A DNA stretch of 64,000 nucleotides, from the NCBI RefSeq assembly GCF_014230465.1, contig NZ_JAAXCY010000009.1, positions 186,001 to 250,000 on the forward strand. Reading direction: 5' to 3'. The translations under genes were made by a program, and so were the position numbers. The notes under the pieces are model-generated. The model had not been told where the DNA came from. It saw only the letters and a program-made list of their open reading frames with translations, and searched no databases. This DNA comes from Pseudomonas cremoris. Lineage in GTDB: Bacteria > Pseudomonadota > Gammaproteobacteria > Pseudomonadales > Pseudomonadaceae. Shown one piece after another: positions 1-8,845 of this stretch (positions are counted from its first letter, which is position 1; every line of letters begins with the position of its first letter).

Positions 1-13
1 CAGAGGAAGACTT

Positions 14-1453
14 ATGTTCGGTTTGGAGGCGCTAGATCTCGCCCGAATTCAATTTGCATTCACCATCTCGTTCCACATCCTGTTCCCGGCGATCACCATC
101 GGCCTGGCCAGCTACCTTGCGGTGCTGGAAGGCTTGTGGCTCAAGACCCATAACGACACCTATCGTGACCTCTACCATTTCTGGTCGAAGATCTTCGCCG
201 TTAACTTCGGCATGGGCGTGGTCTCAGGCCTGGTCATGGCCTACCAGTTCGGTACCAACTGGAGTCGGTTCTCGGACTTCGCGGGCGCCGTCACCGGGCC
301 GCTGCTGACGTACGAGGTACTCACGGCGTTCTTCCTTGAGGCCGGTTTCCTTGGGGTCATGCTGTTCGGTTGGAACAAGGTGGGGCGCAAGCTGCACTTC
401 TTCTCCACCGTGATGGTGGCCGTCGGTACGTTGATTTCCACGTTCTGGATTCTCTCGTCCAACAGCTGGATGCAGACGCCACAAGGTTTTGAAATCGTCG
501 ACGGTCGTGTAATTCCCACCGATTGGTTCGCTGTGGTCTTCAACCCGTCGTTCCCGTATCGCCTGGCGCACATGGCCACGGCAGCATTCGTGGCCACTGC
601 ATTCTTTGTCGGTTCCTCGGCGGCCTGGCACCTGCTGCGCGGCAAGGACAACCCGGCGATCCGCACCATGCTCTCGATGGCGATGTGGATGGCCCTGATC
701 GTTGCGCCTATCCAAGCGGTGATCGGCGACTTCCACGGCCTCAATACCTTGAAGCACCAACCGGCGAAAATCGCCGCGATTGAAGGCCACTGGGAAAATA
801 TCGGCAACGAGCCGACCCCGTTGATCCTGTTCGGCTGGCCGGACATGAAAGCGGAAAAAACCAAGTATGCCGTGGAGATCCCGTACCTCGGCAGCCTGAT
901 CCTCACCCACTCCCTGGACAAACAGGTGCCGGCGCTCAAGGAGTTCCCGCCTGAGGACCGTCCCAATTCCACCATCGTGTTCTGGTCGTTCCGGGTCATG
1001 GTTGGCCTGGGCTTCCTGATGATCTTCACCGGCCTGTTCAGCCTCTGGCTGCGCCGGGGCGACAAGATGTATACGTCCAAGCCATTCCTGTACCTGGCGC
1101 TGTGGATGGGGCCATCCGGCTTGATCGCGATTCTTGCTGGCTGGTTCACCACCGAAATCGGCCGCCAGCCGTGGGTGGTCTATGGCTTGATGCGCACGGC
1201 GGATGCTTCATCCGGGCATAGCCTGGCGCAGATGACCATCACCCTTGTGTTGTTCGTGGTGGTGTACTTCGCGCTGTTCGGCGCCGGTTTGGGCTACATG
1301 ATGCGCCTGGTGCGCAAAGGTCCTGTGACCCACGAAAGCACCGAGCCAACCCACGGCGGCCCTGGCCAGAAACGCACACCGGCCCGTCCGTTGTCCGCCG
1401 CCGATGATGGCAGCGACGACGACCACGTCGACATCCAGCACAAGGGGCATTGA
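14..1453 (+). CDS. cioA: Cytochrome bd-type (cyanide-insensitive) ubiquinol oxidase subunit I
   Basis: This is the quinol-oxidising, haem-bearing subunit of a bd-type terminal oxidase in the inner membrane; it moves electrons from ubiquinol to oxygen. The protein has 479 residues, many hydrophobic helices and the bd hallmarks: an early His in the first helix (FTISFHILFP), the FGMGVVSG segment, and a Q-loop with QPAKIAAIEGHWE. The Q-loop is short, as in the CIO branch of the family rather than E. coli CydA. The start is supported by AGAGGAAG a few bases upstream. The tail is polar and rich in Gly, Pro and Asp. It is followed after 1 nt by subunit II, so the pair is one operon. Upstream regulatory sequence lies outside the window. 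Confidence 0.96.
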   Translation: MFGLEALDLARIQFAFTISFHILFPAITIGLASYLAVLEGLWLKTHNDTYRDLYHFWSKIFAVNFGMGVVSGLVMAYQFGTNWSRFSDFAGAVTGPLLTYEVLTAFFLEAGFLGVMLFGWNKVGRKLHFFSTVMVAVGTLISTFWILSSNSWMQTPQGFEIVDGRVIPTDWFAVVFNPSFPYRLAHMATAAFVATAFFVGSSAAWHLLRGKDNPAIRTMLSMAMWMALIVAPIQAVIGDFHGLNTLKHQPAKIAAIEGHWENIGNEPTPLILFGWPDMKAEKTKYAVEIPYLGSLILTHSLDKQVPALKEFPPEDRPNSTIVFWSFRVMVGLGFLMIFTGLFSLWLRRGDKMYTSKPFLYLALWMGPSGLIAILAGWFTTEIGRQPWVVYGLMRTADASSGHSLAQMTITLVLFVVVYFALFGAGLGYMMRLVRKGPVTHESTEPTHGGPGQKRTPARPLSAADDGSDDDHVDIQHKGH

Positions 1454-1454
1454 G

Positions 1455-2462
1455 ATGGGTATTGATCTTCCGCTGATCTGGGCCGTGATCATCATCTTCG
1501 GCATCATGATGTACGTGGTCATGGACGGTTTCGACCTGGGCATCGGCATTCTCTTTCCGTTCATCCCCGGCAAAGTCGACCGTGACGTGATGATGAACAC
1601 CGTCGCGCCGGTCTGGGACGGTAACGAAACCTGGCTGGTGCTCGGTGGTGCGGCGTTGTTCGGCGCGTTCCCGCTGGCCTATTCCGTGGTGCTGTCGGCG
1701 TTGTACCTGCCGTTGATCTTGATGCTGATCGGGCTAATCTTTCGCGGCGTGGCCTTCGAGTTCCGCTTCAAGGCCAAGGACCACAAGCGTCACCTGTGGG
1801 ACAAGGCGTTCATCGGTGGTTCCATTGCGGCCACCTTCTTCCAGGGCGTGGCGCTGGGGGCGTTTATCGATGGCATTCCGGTGGTCGATCGCCAGTTTGC
1901 CGGCGGCTCGCTGGATTGGCTCACGCCATTCACGATGTTCTGCGGTGTGGCCTTGGTAGTCGCCTACGCGTTGCTCGGTTGCACCTGGCTGATCATGAAG
2001 ACCGAAGGCAAGTTGCAGGAGCAGATGCACAACCTGGCGCGGCCATTGGCCTTTGTTGTGTTGGCGGTGATTGGCATTGTCAGCTTGTGGACGCCGCTGG
2101 CGCATCCGGAAATCGCTTCGCGCTGGTTCACCCTGCCAAACCTGTTCTGGTTCCTGCCGGTGCCGATCCTGGTATTGGTGACCATGTACGGGCTGATCCG
2201 TGCGGTGGCGCGTAATGCGCACTACACGCCGTTCCTGCTGACGCTGGTGTTGATCTTCCTCGGCTACAGCGGCCTGGGTATCAGCTTGTGGCCCAACATC
2301 ATCCCGCCGTCCGTGTCGATCTGGGACGCGGCGGCACCACCGCAGAGCCAGGGCTTCATGCTGGTGGGGACGTTATTCATCATCCCGTTCATCCTGGGCT
2401 ACACCTTCTGGAGCTACTACGTGTTCCGCGGCAAGGTCACCCACGAAGACGGCTATCACTAA
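1455..2462 (+). CDS. cioB: Cytochrome bd-type ubiquinol oxidase subunit II
   Basis: This is the partner membrane subunit of CioA. The 335-residue product begins MGIDLPLIWAVII and contains the CydB-type motifs MDGFDLGIGILFPF and VWDGNETWLVLGG, followed by about eight further membrane segments. An upstream ATG in the same frame exists at 1404, but it lies inside cioA and would add 17 low-complexity residues. The ATG at 1455, one base after the cioA stop, is the standard start for this family. A small DUF2474 gene follows after 12 nt. Confidence 0.96.
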   Translation: MGIDLPLIWAVIIIFGIMMYVVMDGFDLGIGILFPFIPGKVDRDVMMNTVAPVWDGNETWLVLGGAALFGAFPLAYSVVLSALYLPLILMLIGLIFRGVAFEFRFKAKDHKRHLWDKAFIGGSIAATFFQGVALGAFIDGIPVVDRQFAGGSLDWLTPFTMFCGVALVVAYALLGCTWLIMKTEGKLQEQMHNLARPLAFVVLAVIGIVSLWTPLAHPEIASRWFTLPNLFWFLPVPILVLVTMYGLIRAVARNAHYTPFLLTLVLIFLGYSGLGISLWPNIIPPSVSIWDAAAPPQSQGFMLVGTLFIIPFILGYTFWSYYVFRGKVTHEDGYH

Positions 2463-2474
2463 GAGGGTCGTTGC

Positions 2475-2642
2475 ATGTCCGGCAAACCTACGTTGCACGA
2501 GATTGAACAGGCCGAGAAACAGCCGTTGTGGCGGCGCTTGGGGTGGTTGGCGATGATCTGGACCGGCAGCGTGCTGGCCCTGTTTGTCGTGGCCAGCCTG
2601 ATGCGCATGTTCATGAATGCGGCTGGCCTGACCACCCACTGA
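2475..2642 (+). CDS. DUF2474-type single-pass membrane protein, small subunit of the bd oxidase
   Basis: This is a 55-residue protein, MSGKPTLHEIEQAEKQPLWR and onward. It has a polar N-terminus, one membrane helix (about residues 22-42, LAMIWTGSVLALFVVASLM) and the PLWRRLGW element seen in DUF2474 proteins encoded after cioB in pseudomonads. A purine-rich GAGGGT lies about 8 nt upstream of the ATG. Position and size suggest it plays the part that CydX plays in E. coli bd-I, stabilising the complex. That role is inference from context; the ORF and operon position are directly visible. Confidence 0.85.
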   Translation: MSGKPTLHEIEQAEKQPLWRRLGWLAMIWTGSVLALFVVASLMRMFMNAAGLTTH

Positions 2643-2676
2643 CATCCCGATCCGGGCTTCGCGGCCCGGCTTTCAA

Positions 2677-2709
2677 CCCTGCCTCTCGCAAGAGTGGCAG
2701 GGTTTTTTT
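2677..2709 (+). terminator. Rho-independent terminator of the cioAB operon
   Basis: The arms CCCTGCC and GGCAGGG pair, with an inner CTC/GAG, and are followed by seven T. A second GC-rich hairpin (CCGGGC...GCCCGG) precedes it at about 2652-2669. The T-tract runs into the stop end of the convergent rlmG gene. Confidence 0.85.
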
Positions 2710-3832
2710 ATTTGCGTGCCTTGAGGATCACGAACTTGGGCGTGGCCGCCACTTGCTCGACGCCCCGGAACAGTCGCGCCAATTTGCTGTGATAGCCCAG
2801 GTGACGGTTGCCGACTATATAGAGCGCGCCACCTACCACCAGCGCTTCACGCGCCTGCTGGAACATGCGCCACGCAAGGAAGTCGCCGACCACCTGCTGC
2901 TGGTGGAACGGTGGGTTGCACAGCACTACGTCGAGCGAATCCGGTTCCTGGCCGGCCAGGCCATCGGCGGCGCGCACGGTCACGTCGCGGTCGCCGAGGG
3001 CGGCTTGCCAGTTTTCGGCAGCCGATTGCACGGCCATGTATGACTCGTCCAGCAGGGTGTACTGCGCATCGGGGTTTTGCAGTGCACTGGCGATTGCCAA
3101 TACGCCGTTGCCACAACCCAGGTCGGCCACACGGGCGTTGCCCAGGTTTTTTGGCAGGTGTGGCAGGAACGCGCGAGTGCCGATATCCAGGCTTTCACGG
3201 CAGAACACGTTGGCGTGGTTGAGCAGTTCGATGGCAGGCGTGTCCAGCGTGTAGCGGGTCGGGTAGGGCGACACTGCGACTGGGCGATCCGCGGAGGTGG
3301 CAATCAGCAGCCGCGCCTTCTTCACCGCCAGCGACGCATGCATGGGGCCGATATACCGCTCCAGCATTTCCCCGGCTGCCCGTGGCAGGTGTTTGACCAT
3401 CGCCCCGGCGATCACTTCTGCGCCTGGGGCCAGTTGGCCCTGCAGGCGAATCAGCTGTTCTTCCAATAACGCCAGGGTCTTGGGCACGCGGATCAGCACC
3501 CGGTCGAACGGCCCGTTGGGTACTTGGCTGGCGGGAATGAATGTCACGGCATCAAAGGCCTTGCCATTGCGCACCAGGTTCTTCTCCAGGCCCTGGCCCG
3601 CTAGGAACGAGTCGCCGCTGGAGGTCACCTGCACCTGGCCATCAAGGCTGGCGGCCAGGGCGCCAAAACTGTCGTTGAGCACCAACACACGGGTGGCAGC
3701 AACGGGTTGCTGTTCTGCCAGGTAGTTGAGCAGGTACTCATCGGCGGCATCGAAGGCTTGCAGCGGATCATTGTGTTGCTCTGGCTGGCGGATCAGATCG
3801 AGCTGGGCGAAGGGGCTTTCGAGCAGGGGCAT
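2708..3832 (-). CDS. rlmG: 23S rRNA (guanine-1835-N2)-methyltransferase
   Basis: The enzyme methylates G1835 of 23S rRNA using S-adenosylmethionine in the cytoplasm. The 374-residue protein has the two-part RsmC/RlmG architecture: an N-terminal degenerate methyltransferase-like half and a C-terminal catalytic half. The catalytic half carries the SAM-binding stretch VADLGCGNGVLA and the catalytic motif NPPFH, typical of N2-guanine methyltransferases. Length and motifs match RlmG better than RsmC (about 330-345 residues). It is transcribed alone and converges on cioAB. Confidence 0.93.
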   Translation of the reverse strand: MPLLESPFAQLDLIRQPEQHNDPLQAFDAADEYLLNYLAEQQPVAATRVLVLNDSFGALAASLDGQVQVTSSGDSFLAGQGLEKNLVRNGKAFDAVTFIPASQVPNGPFDRVLIRVPKTLALLEEQLIRLQGQLAPGAEVIAGAMVKHLPRAAGEMLERYIGPMHASLAVKKARLLIATSADRPVAVSPYPTRYTLDTPAIELLNHANVFCRESLDIGTRAFLPHLPKNLGNARVADLGCGNGVLAIASALQNPDAQYTLLDESYMAVQSAAENWQAALGDRDVTVRAADGLAGQEPDSLDVVLCNPPFHQQQVVGDFLAWRMFQQAREALVVGGALYIVGNRHLGYHSKLARLFRGVEQVAATPKFVILKARK

Positions 3833-3990
3833 GGCGGGGGAGGCTCTGGGTCATCGATGGGAGTTCGACAGTTACCTGCGAACCCTCTGAGTGAACTGCG
3901 ACGTGGGCCCCATGGGCTGCGTCAACACTCAGAATTGGGCGTAAATGTTACTTTTTTTCCAGAGGGATTACATGCGGTGTTTCCACGCGA

Positions 3991-4701
3991 TTAAAAGCAG
4001 CCCATTTTGGATGCCCTTAGTACTGCGGCAATCTTGTTATTGACCCCCAGTTTTTTGAAAGAACTGCTGATATGGAACCCCACCGTGCGCTCCGACAAGC
4101 AGAGGATGGCGGCAATGTCCGCGGCGGTCTTGCCCATGGCTGACCATTTGAGGATTTCCGTTTCCCGTGGTGTCAGCTTACTGGGAGCTTTGACGCCAGG
4201 TTCGTCGGCAAATTTGTGGGCTACTACCGCGTGCATTGCATGACACAGCCACAGCACCTGGCCGGCTTTTTCGTACAGTTCTTCCGGGCTGACTTCGCCT
4301 TTGGTACGACCCAGGGTCAGCATGCTGAAGACCCCCTGGAAATCATGCACTGACTGCGTCCAGCCCAGGTGCACACCATGCGCTTGGGCCAATTCCCACA
4401 GGTTCGGCGCGGCGCCAAATGCCTTCTTCTCCCACACTATTGGCAATACGCTGCGTTTGCAGTGGGCGACAACGGGGTCTATTTCGAAGAAGTGTCCTTG
4501 TTTGTAGACAGTGTTCCATTCACTGGGGTAGTTATTTATATAAACAGGTTTTGTGTGGTTTTCAGGTATTTGAGAACTCATCGTAAATGAACAGAATTGG
4601 AAGCCGAGCTCTAAGGTGTGATTGAGGGCCATTTCAAAAACACTGGTTATCTGGTTCTCGCCCTCCAGCTTAGGGAGTCGTGTGTTGCGCCAGCTAATCA
4701 T
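3991..4701 (-). CDS. LuxR-family regulator with acyl-homoserine-lactone-binding domain (LuxR solo)
   Basis: This is a predicted transcription factor of 236 residues. Residues about 20-165 form an autoinducer-binding domain. The six positions usually invariant in AHL-responsive LuxR proteins are all present: W62, Y66, D75, P76, W90 and G113. Residues about 172-232 are a LuxR-type helix-turn-helix (LTPRETEILKWSAMGKTAAD). No luxI-type synthase is visible anywhere in the window, so it is a solo here. It may answer exogenous or distant-locus signals; the intact pocket argues for AHL rather than the plant-compound subgroup, which has altered pocket residues. Two dyads lie directly upstream. Confidence 0.88.
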   Translation of the reverse strand: MISWRNTRLPKLEGENQITSVFEMALNHTLELGFQFCSFTMSSQIPENHTKPVYINNYPSEWNTVYKQGHFFEIDPVVAHCKRSVLPIVWEKKAFGAAPNLWELAQAHGVHLGWTQSVHDFQGVFSMLTLGRTKGEVSPEELYEKAGQVLWLCHAMHAVVAHKFADEPGVKAPSKLTPRETEILKWSAMGKTAADIAAILCLSERTVGFHISSSFKKLGVNNKIAAVLRASKMGCF

Positions 4702-4723
4702 TGGTCACTCTCCATGAGATTTT

Positions 4724-4740
4724 ACGTACTGTGGGTACGT
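4724..4740. promoter_or_regulatory. Perfect dyad upstream of the LuxR solo
   Basis: ACGTAC-N5-GTACGT is a perfect inverted repeat centred about 31 nt upstream of the luxR start codon. Its placement suits an operator that would block or recruit polymerase at the luxR promoter. Function is inferred from symmetry and position only. Confidence 0.4.
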
Positions 4741-4768
4741 CCTCACCCCGCAGTTGCACGAAACTGAT

Positions 4769-4786
4769 TGTAGGATATGACCTACA
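4769..4786. promoter_or_regulatory. Lux-box-like dyad upstream of the LuxR solo
   Basis: TGTAGG-N6-CCTACA is an 18-bp inverted repeat about 76 nt upstream of the luxR start. The left half, TGTAGGAT, also occurs in the classical Vibrio lux box. It could be the autoregulatory site of the LuxR solo. This is inference. Confidence 0.4.
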
Positions 4787-5148
4787 TAATTTAGTGAAAA
4801 AATAGTCAAAAGCTGTTGTGTTGTTATGGTGCTTGACCTTGTACAAATTGCAGGTGTCTGTGCAAGTTGTATTGGCATATATCTTTTCTAATTGAAATTA
4901 GAGAGTTGCCAATGCTGCCAAATTGATAGCTATTAACAACACTGCATCATCTGATAAGTGATTTAGACTGTATTAATAGCCAAATGATTAGTTGCGTGGT
5001 CGTCGGCTAACTGTTTCTCCAACGTTACGCACGCTCACTCACCGCAGCCATTGGCGGGACGTGAAAGGCGCAAATGCCAGTACAAATCAACGGTGTTTGC
5101 GCTCGCCACTTTGAGGGACACTAGGGCACCTGTAGAACGGAGCCCCCC

Positions 5149-5925
5149 ATGACGGCCAGCGCTGAGAAATTTACCCGCCAGACCTTGCTAGACGTGCAGT
5201 CGCTGACTCCCAGTCTGTTTACCCTGCGCACTACCCGTGACGCGGGCTTTCGTTTCACCGCAGGCCAGTTTGTGCGCCTGGGGGTGACCAAGGCGGATGG
5301 CAGCACGGTGTGGCGTGCTTATTCATTGGTGTCCTCGCCGTTCGATGAACACCTCGATTTCTTTTCCATCGTCGTTCCCGGCGGAGAGTTCACCAGCGAA
5401 TTGAGCCGTCTGCGGGTCGGCGACACCTTGATGGTGGAGCGCCAGGCCACCGGGTTTCTAACGCTGAACCGTTTTGTCGATGGCCGCGATTTGTGGATGC
5501 TGGGTACCGGCACCGGGGTCGCGCCGTTCCTGTCGATCCTGCAGGACTTCGAGGTTTGGGAAAAATTCGAGCGCATCATCCTGGTCTATAGCGCCCGCGA
5601 GGCCAAGGAGCTGGCGTATCAGGCGCTGATCAAATCATTAGGCGAGCGTGAATACCTGGCTGAACATGCGCACAAGCTCGTCTACCTCCCAATTGTCACC
5701 CGCGAACAACACCCTGGCGCATTGAACGGGCGCATTACCACGCTGATTGAAAACGGTGAGTTGGAGCGCGCCGCGGGTGTCGAACTGACGCCTGAACACT
5801 CCCGCGTCCTGATTTGTGGCAACCCGCAAATGGTTGATGACACACGGCAGTTACTCAAGCAGCGCGATATGCAACTGAGCCTGAGCCGACGTCCCGGCCA
5901 AGTGGCGGTGGAAAACTACTGGTAA
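5149..5925 (+). CDS. fpr: Ferredoxin-NADP(+) reductase
   Basis: This FAD flavoprotein exchanges electrons between NADP(H) and ferredoxin or flavodoxin, usually in iron-sulfur and oxidative-stress physiology. The 258-residue protein has the FAD-binding RAYSLVSSP motif (about residues 62-70), the NADP-binding GTGTGVAPFLSIL segment (about 122-134) and a C-terminus ending in ENYW. The divergent N-terminal sequence and the neighbourhood (next to mscL and katB) suggest the FprB-type paralogue rather than the FprA type that I recall lying next to finR. AGAACGGAGC precedes the ATG. Confidence 0.9.
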   Translation: MTASAEKFTRQTLLDVQSLTPSLFTLRTTRDAGFRFTAGQFVRLGVTKADGSTVWRAYSLVSSPFDEHLDFFSIVVPGGEFTSELSRLRVGDTLMVERQATGFLTLNRFVDGRDLWMLGTGTGVAPFLSILQDFEVWEKFERIILVYSAREAKELAYQALIKSLGEREYLAEHAHKLVYLPIVTREQHPGALNGRITTLIENGELERAAGVELTPEHSRVLICGNPQMVDDTRQLLKQRDMQLSLSRRPGQVAVENYW

Positions 5926-5930
5926 CAAAA

Positions 5931-5955
5931 AGGCGCCCCTTGGGGCGCCTCGTTT
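5931..5955. terminator. Bidirectional terminator between fpr and mscL
   Basis: AGGCGCCCC and GGGGCGCCT form a 9-bp perfect stem with a 2-nt loop. Four A precede it and CGTTTT follows, so it can end transcription of fpr on + and of mscL on -. Confidence 0.85.
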
Positions 5956-5971
5956 TACTGGCAGACGACGC

Positions 5972-6385
5972 TCAAGGCTTGTCGTTCTGCGCCTTGAGCA
6001 GATCGCGGATTTCACCCAGCAACACTTCTTCCTTGGTCGGCGTCGGCGGCAGGCTTGGCGCCACGGCCTCTTCACGCTTCAGGCGGTTGATCGCCTTCAC
6101 GCCCATGAAGATCGCAAACGCGACGATCACAAAGTCGATCACGCTTTGGATGAATTTGCCGTACGCCAGCACTACAGCAGGCACATCGCCTTGCGCCGCC
6201 TTGAGCGTTATCGCCAAGTCGCCGAAGTCTACGCCACCGATCAACAGACCGATGGGAGGCATCACTACGTCGCCTACAAACGAGGAAACAATCTTGCCGA
6301 AGGCGGCGCCGATGATGATACCGACGGCCATATCGACCACATTACCTTTGACCGCGAAGGCCTTGAACTCACTGATCACGCCCAT
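5972..6385 (-). CDS. mscL: Large-conductance mechanosensitive channel
   Basis: This inner-membrane homopentameric channel opens under extreme membrane tension to release solutes during hypo-osmotic shock. The 137-residue length is typical. The N-terminal amphipathic stretch ([20 protein letters not shown]), the first helix with [20 protein letters not shown], the second helix ([20 protein letters not shown]) and the charged C-terminal helix ([12 protein letters not shown]) are all visible. AAGGAATAACCT precedes the start. It converges on fpr and diverges from katB. Confidence 0.96.
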   Translation of the reverse strand: MGVISEFKAFAVKGNVVDMAVGIIIGAAFGKIVSSFVGDVVMPPIGLLIGGVDFGDLAITLKAAQGDVPAVVLAYGKFIQSVIDFVIVAFAIFMGVKAINRLKREEAVAPSLPPTPTKEEVLLGEIRDLLKAQNDKP

Positions 6386-6672
6386 AGGTTATTCCTTGTT
6401 ACAGATGAGAAGGGTGGAACTCAGTGTAAGTCAGTCGTAGAGCCCTTGCGCGACACAACTGTTAACACTGTTAGGTTTTATCGACACATTAAATCGCAAA
6501 TAGTTTGCAAAATGCCACCAGTCGCGCGCGAAATACTCGTGATTTCAGTGGGTTACAACACTATTTTCTTTATCGGCTTGGTACTACTTTTCTATTTATC
6601 TTCTGCGCCCCAGGTCACTAGCCTCTGGCAAGCACAACAGAATGTGCACTAAAAAAACCAGAGGAAACCTCG

Positions 6673-8214
6673 ATGAATAACTCAATGAGCCGCGGGCCCG
6701 TTTCAGCGCGATCAGCGCTGATACTGGTGACTGCCAGCTTGCTGTCCCTGTCGGTGCAAGCCGCCAACCTGACCCGCGATAACGGTGCAGCCGTCGGCGA
6801 TAACCAGAACTCGCAAACCGCCGGCGCCAATGGCCCGGTGTTGCTGCAAGACGTGCAACTTATCCAGAAGCTGCAGCGCTTCGACCGCGAACGCATCCCT
6901 GAGCGCGTGGTACACGCCCGTGGTACCGGCGCCCACGGCACGTTCACCGTCACCGATAACCTCAGCGACCTGACCAAGGCCAAGGTGTTTGCCGCCGGCG
7001 AAACCACACCGGTGTTCGTGCGCTTCTCGGCCGTGGTGCATGGCAACCACTCTCCGGAAACCTTGCGTGACCCACGCGGTTTCGCCACCAAGTTCTACAC
7101 CGCCGACGGCAACTGGGACCTGGTGGGCAACAACTTCCCGACCTTTTTTATCCGCGATGCCATCAAGTTCCCGGACATGGTCCACGCCTTCAAGCCAGAC
7201 CCGCGCACCAACCTGGATGACGACTCCCGTCGCTTCGATTTCTTCTCCCACGTACCCGAAGCCACCCGTACGTTGACCGAGCTGTACTCCGACTCCGGCA
7301 CCCCCGCGAGCTACCGGGAAATGGACGGCAATGGCGTGCATGCCTACAAGCTGATCAATGCCAAGGGCGAGGTGCACTACGTCAAGTTCCACTGGAAGAG
7401 CCTGCAAGGCATCAAGAACCTTGATCCCCAGCAAGTCACCGAGGTGCAGGGCCGCGACTACAGCCACATGACCCACGACCTGGTCACGCATATCAACAAG
7501 GGCGACTTCCCCAAGTGGGACCTGTACGTGCAGGTGCTCAAGCCTGAGGACTTGGCCAAGTTCGATTTCGACCCGCTGGATGCCACCAAGATCTGGCCGA
7601 ACGTGCCGGAGCGCAAAGTCGGGCAGATGGTGCTGAACCGCAACCCGGCCAATGTGTTCCAGGAGACCGAGCAAGTGGCAATGGCCCCGGCCAACCTGGT
7701 GCCGGGTATCGAACCGTCGGAAGATCGCCTGTTGCAAGGCCGGGTGTTCTCCTACGCAGACACCCAAATGTATCGCCTGGGCCCTAATGCCCTGCAACTG
7801 CCGATCAACGCGCCACGGGTGGCCGTCAACAACGGCAACCAGGACGGCGCGATGAACGTCGGCAAGACCAGCAGCGGCGTGAACTATCAGCCGAGCCGCC
7901 TGGAGCCACGGGAAGAACCGCAGGCCGCGCGCTACAGCCAATCGGCGCTGTCGGGCAGCACGCAGCAGGCGAAGATCCAGCGCGAGCAGAACTTCAAGCA
8001 AGCCGGTGACTTGTACCGCTCCTACAGCAAGAAAGAGCGTCAGGACTTGATCGACAACTTTGGCGGCTCCCTGGCCACCACCGACGACGAGAGCAAACAC
8101 ATCATCCTGTCGTTCCTCTACAAGGCTGACCCGGAGTACGGCACTGGCGTGGCCAAGGTTGCCAAGGGTGATCTGGCGCGCGTGAAGGCGCTGGCGGAAA
8201 AGCTGACTGACTAA
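6673..8214 (+). CDS. katB: Catalase, periplasmic-type (KatB)
   Basis: This haem catalase disproportionates hydrogen peroxide. The 513-residue protein starts with a Sec signal peptide (cleavage likely after VQA, about residue 30), so it probably acts in the periplasm. The catalytic H81 (VVHARGTGAHG) and N154 (GNNFPTFF) are present, and the proximal haem Tyr lies in RVFSYADTQMYRLG. AGAGGAAACCTCG precedes the ATG. It is followed by ankB, a conserved pairing in pseudomonads in which the ankyrin protein is needed for full KatB activity. The family is usually OxyR-induced; I could not find a confident OxyR site by eye. Confidence 0.94.
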   Translation: MNNSMSRGPVSARSALILVTASLLSLSVQAANLTRDNGAAVGDNQNSQTAGANGPVLLQDVQLIQKLQRFDRERIPERVVHARGTGAHGTFTVTDNLSDLTKAKVFAAGETTPVFVRFSAVVHGNHSPETLRDPRGFATKFYTADGNWDLVGNNFPTFFIRDAIKFPDMVHAFKPDPRTNLDDDSRRFDFFSHVPEATRTLTELYSDSGTPASYREMDGNGVHAYKLINAKGEVHYVKFHWKSLQGIKNLDPQQVTEVQGRDYSHMTHDLVTHINKGDFPKWDLYVQVLKPEDLAKFDFDPLDATKIWPNVPERKVGQMVLNRNPANVFQETEQVAMAPANLVPGIEPSEDRLLQGRVFSYADTQMYRLGPNALQLPINAPRVAVNNGNQDGAMNVGKTSSGVNYQPSRLEPREEPQAARYSQSALSGSTQQAKIQREQNFKQAGDLYRSYSKKERQDLIDNFGGSLATTDDESKHIILSFLYKADPEYGTGVAKVAKGDLARVKALAEKLTD

Positions 8215-8270
8215 CGTTGGTTCCGGTCGGCGCCCTCAAGCGGGCGTCGGCCTTTGGCAGGAGAAAAGCC

Positions 8271-8810
8271 ATGCGTATTTCTATCGGGCTGTTAATGGTC
8301 ATGCTGGCCTTTGTTGTCCGTGCCGAGCCGCCCGAGCCTGTGGCGCTCAAGGCCCAGTTGCAGGACTACTATTTCGATGCCGCCCGCCGTGGCGACCTCG
8401 ACATGCTCAACACCTTTATCGACTCCGGCTACAGCCTCAACACCCAAGACGACAAGGGCTACACCGCGCTAATTTTGGCGGCCTACCACGGCCAGGGCGC
8501 GTTCGTGGAGCGCCTGCTCAACGCCGGTGCAGACGCCTGCGTACAGGACAAGCGCGGTAACACTGCACTGATGGGGGCGATCTTCAAAGGCGAGCTGAAA
8601 ATCGCCCAGCGGCTTCTGGCCACCGACTGCAACCCCGACCAGCGCAACGGTGCCGGGCAGACAGCCGCCATGTACGCCGGACTGTTCAAACGTGTCGAGT
8701 TGCTGGATGAGTTGAAGGCCAAGGGCGCTGACCTCAACGCCGAAGACCCGATCGGCAACAGCGCATCACGATTGGCCAGTGGTGAAATCCGGACCCCGGC
8801 GCCGCGCTGA
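8271..8810 (+). CDS. ankB: Periplasmic ankyrin-repeat protein (AnkB)
   Basis: This 179-residue protein has an N-terminal signal sequence (ISIGLLMVMLAFVVRAEP) and four ankyrin-like repeats from about residue 40 (DDKGYTALILAAYHGQGA, DKRGNTALMGAIFKGELK and so on). It sits 56 nt after katB, and in Pseudomonas the pair is functionally linked, AnkB supporting catalase in the periplasm. The ATG at 8271 follows a good site, GCAGGAGAAAAGCC. A longer frame from 8217 would bury the signal peptide, so I rejected it. Confidence 0.9.
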   Translation: MRISIGLLMVMLAFVVRAEPPEPVALKAQLQDYYFDAARRGDLDMLNTFIDSGYSLNTQDDKGYTALILAAYHGQGAFVERLLNAGADACVQDKRGNTALMGAIFKGELKIAQRLLATDCNPDQRNGAGQTAAMYAGLFKRVELLDELKAKGADLNAEDPIGNSASRLASGEIRTPAPR

Positions 8811-8845
8811 GCTATCATCGCGGTTTTTCGGTTGGAGGTTCTCAA

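Larger units (their letters stand above)
4702..5148. other. Divergent intergenic region between the LuxR solo and fpr
   Basis: This is 447 bases with no convincing gene. It is markedly AT-rich from about 4790 to 4990, unlike the flanking genes. It holds two short dyads near the luxR start, annotated separately. I see no clear riboswitch or RNA gene. Confidence 0.6.

Noticed and set aside
6386..6672. OxyR binding site upstream of katB
   Set aside because: There are AT-rich segments near 6490-6520, but I could not match the four-part OxyR pattern convincingly by eye.
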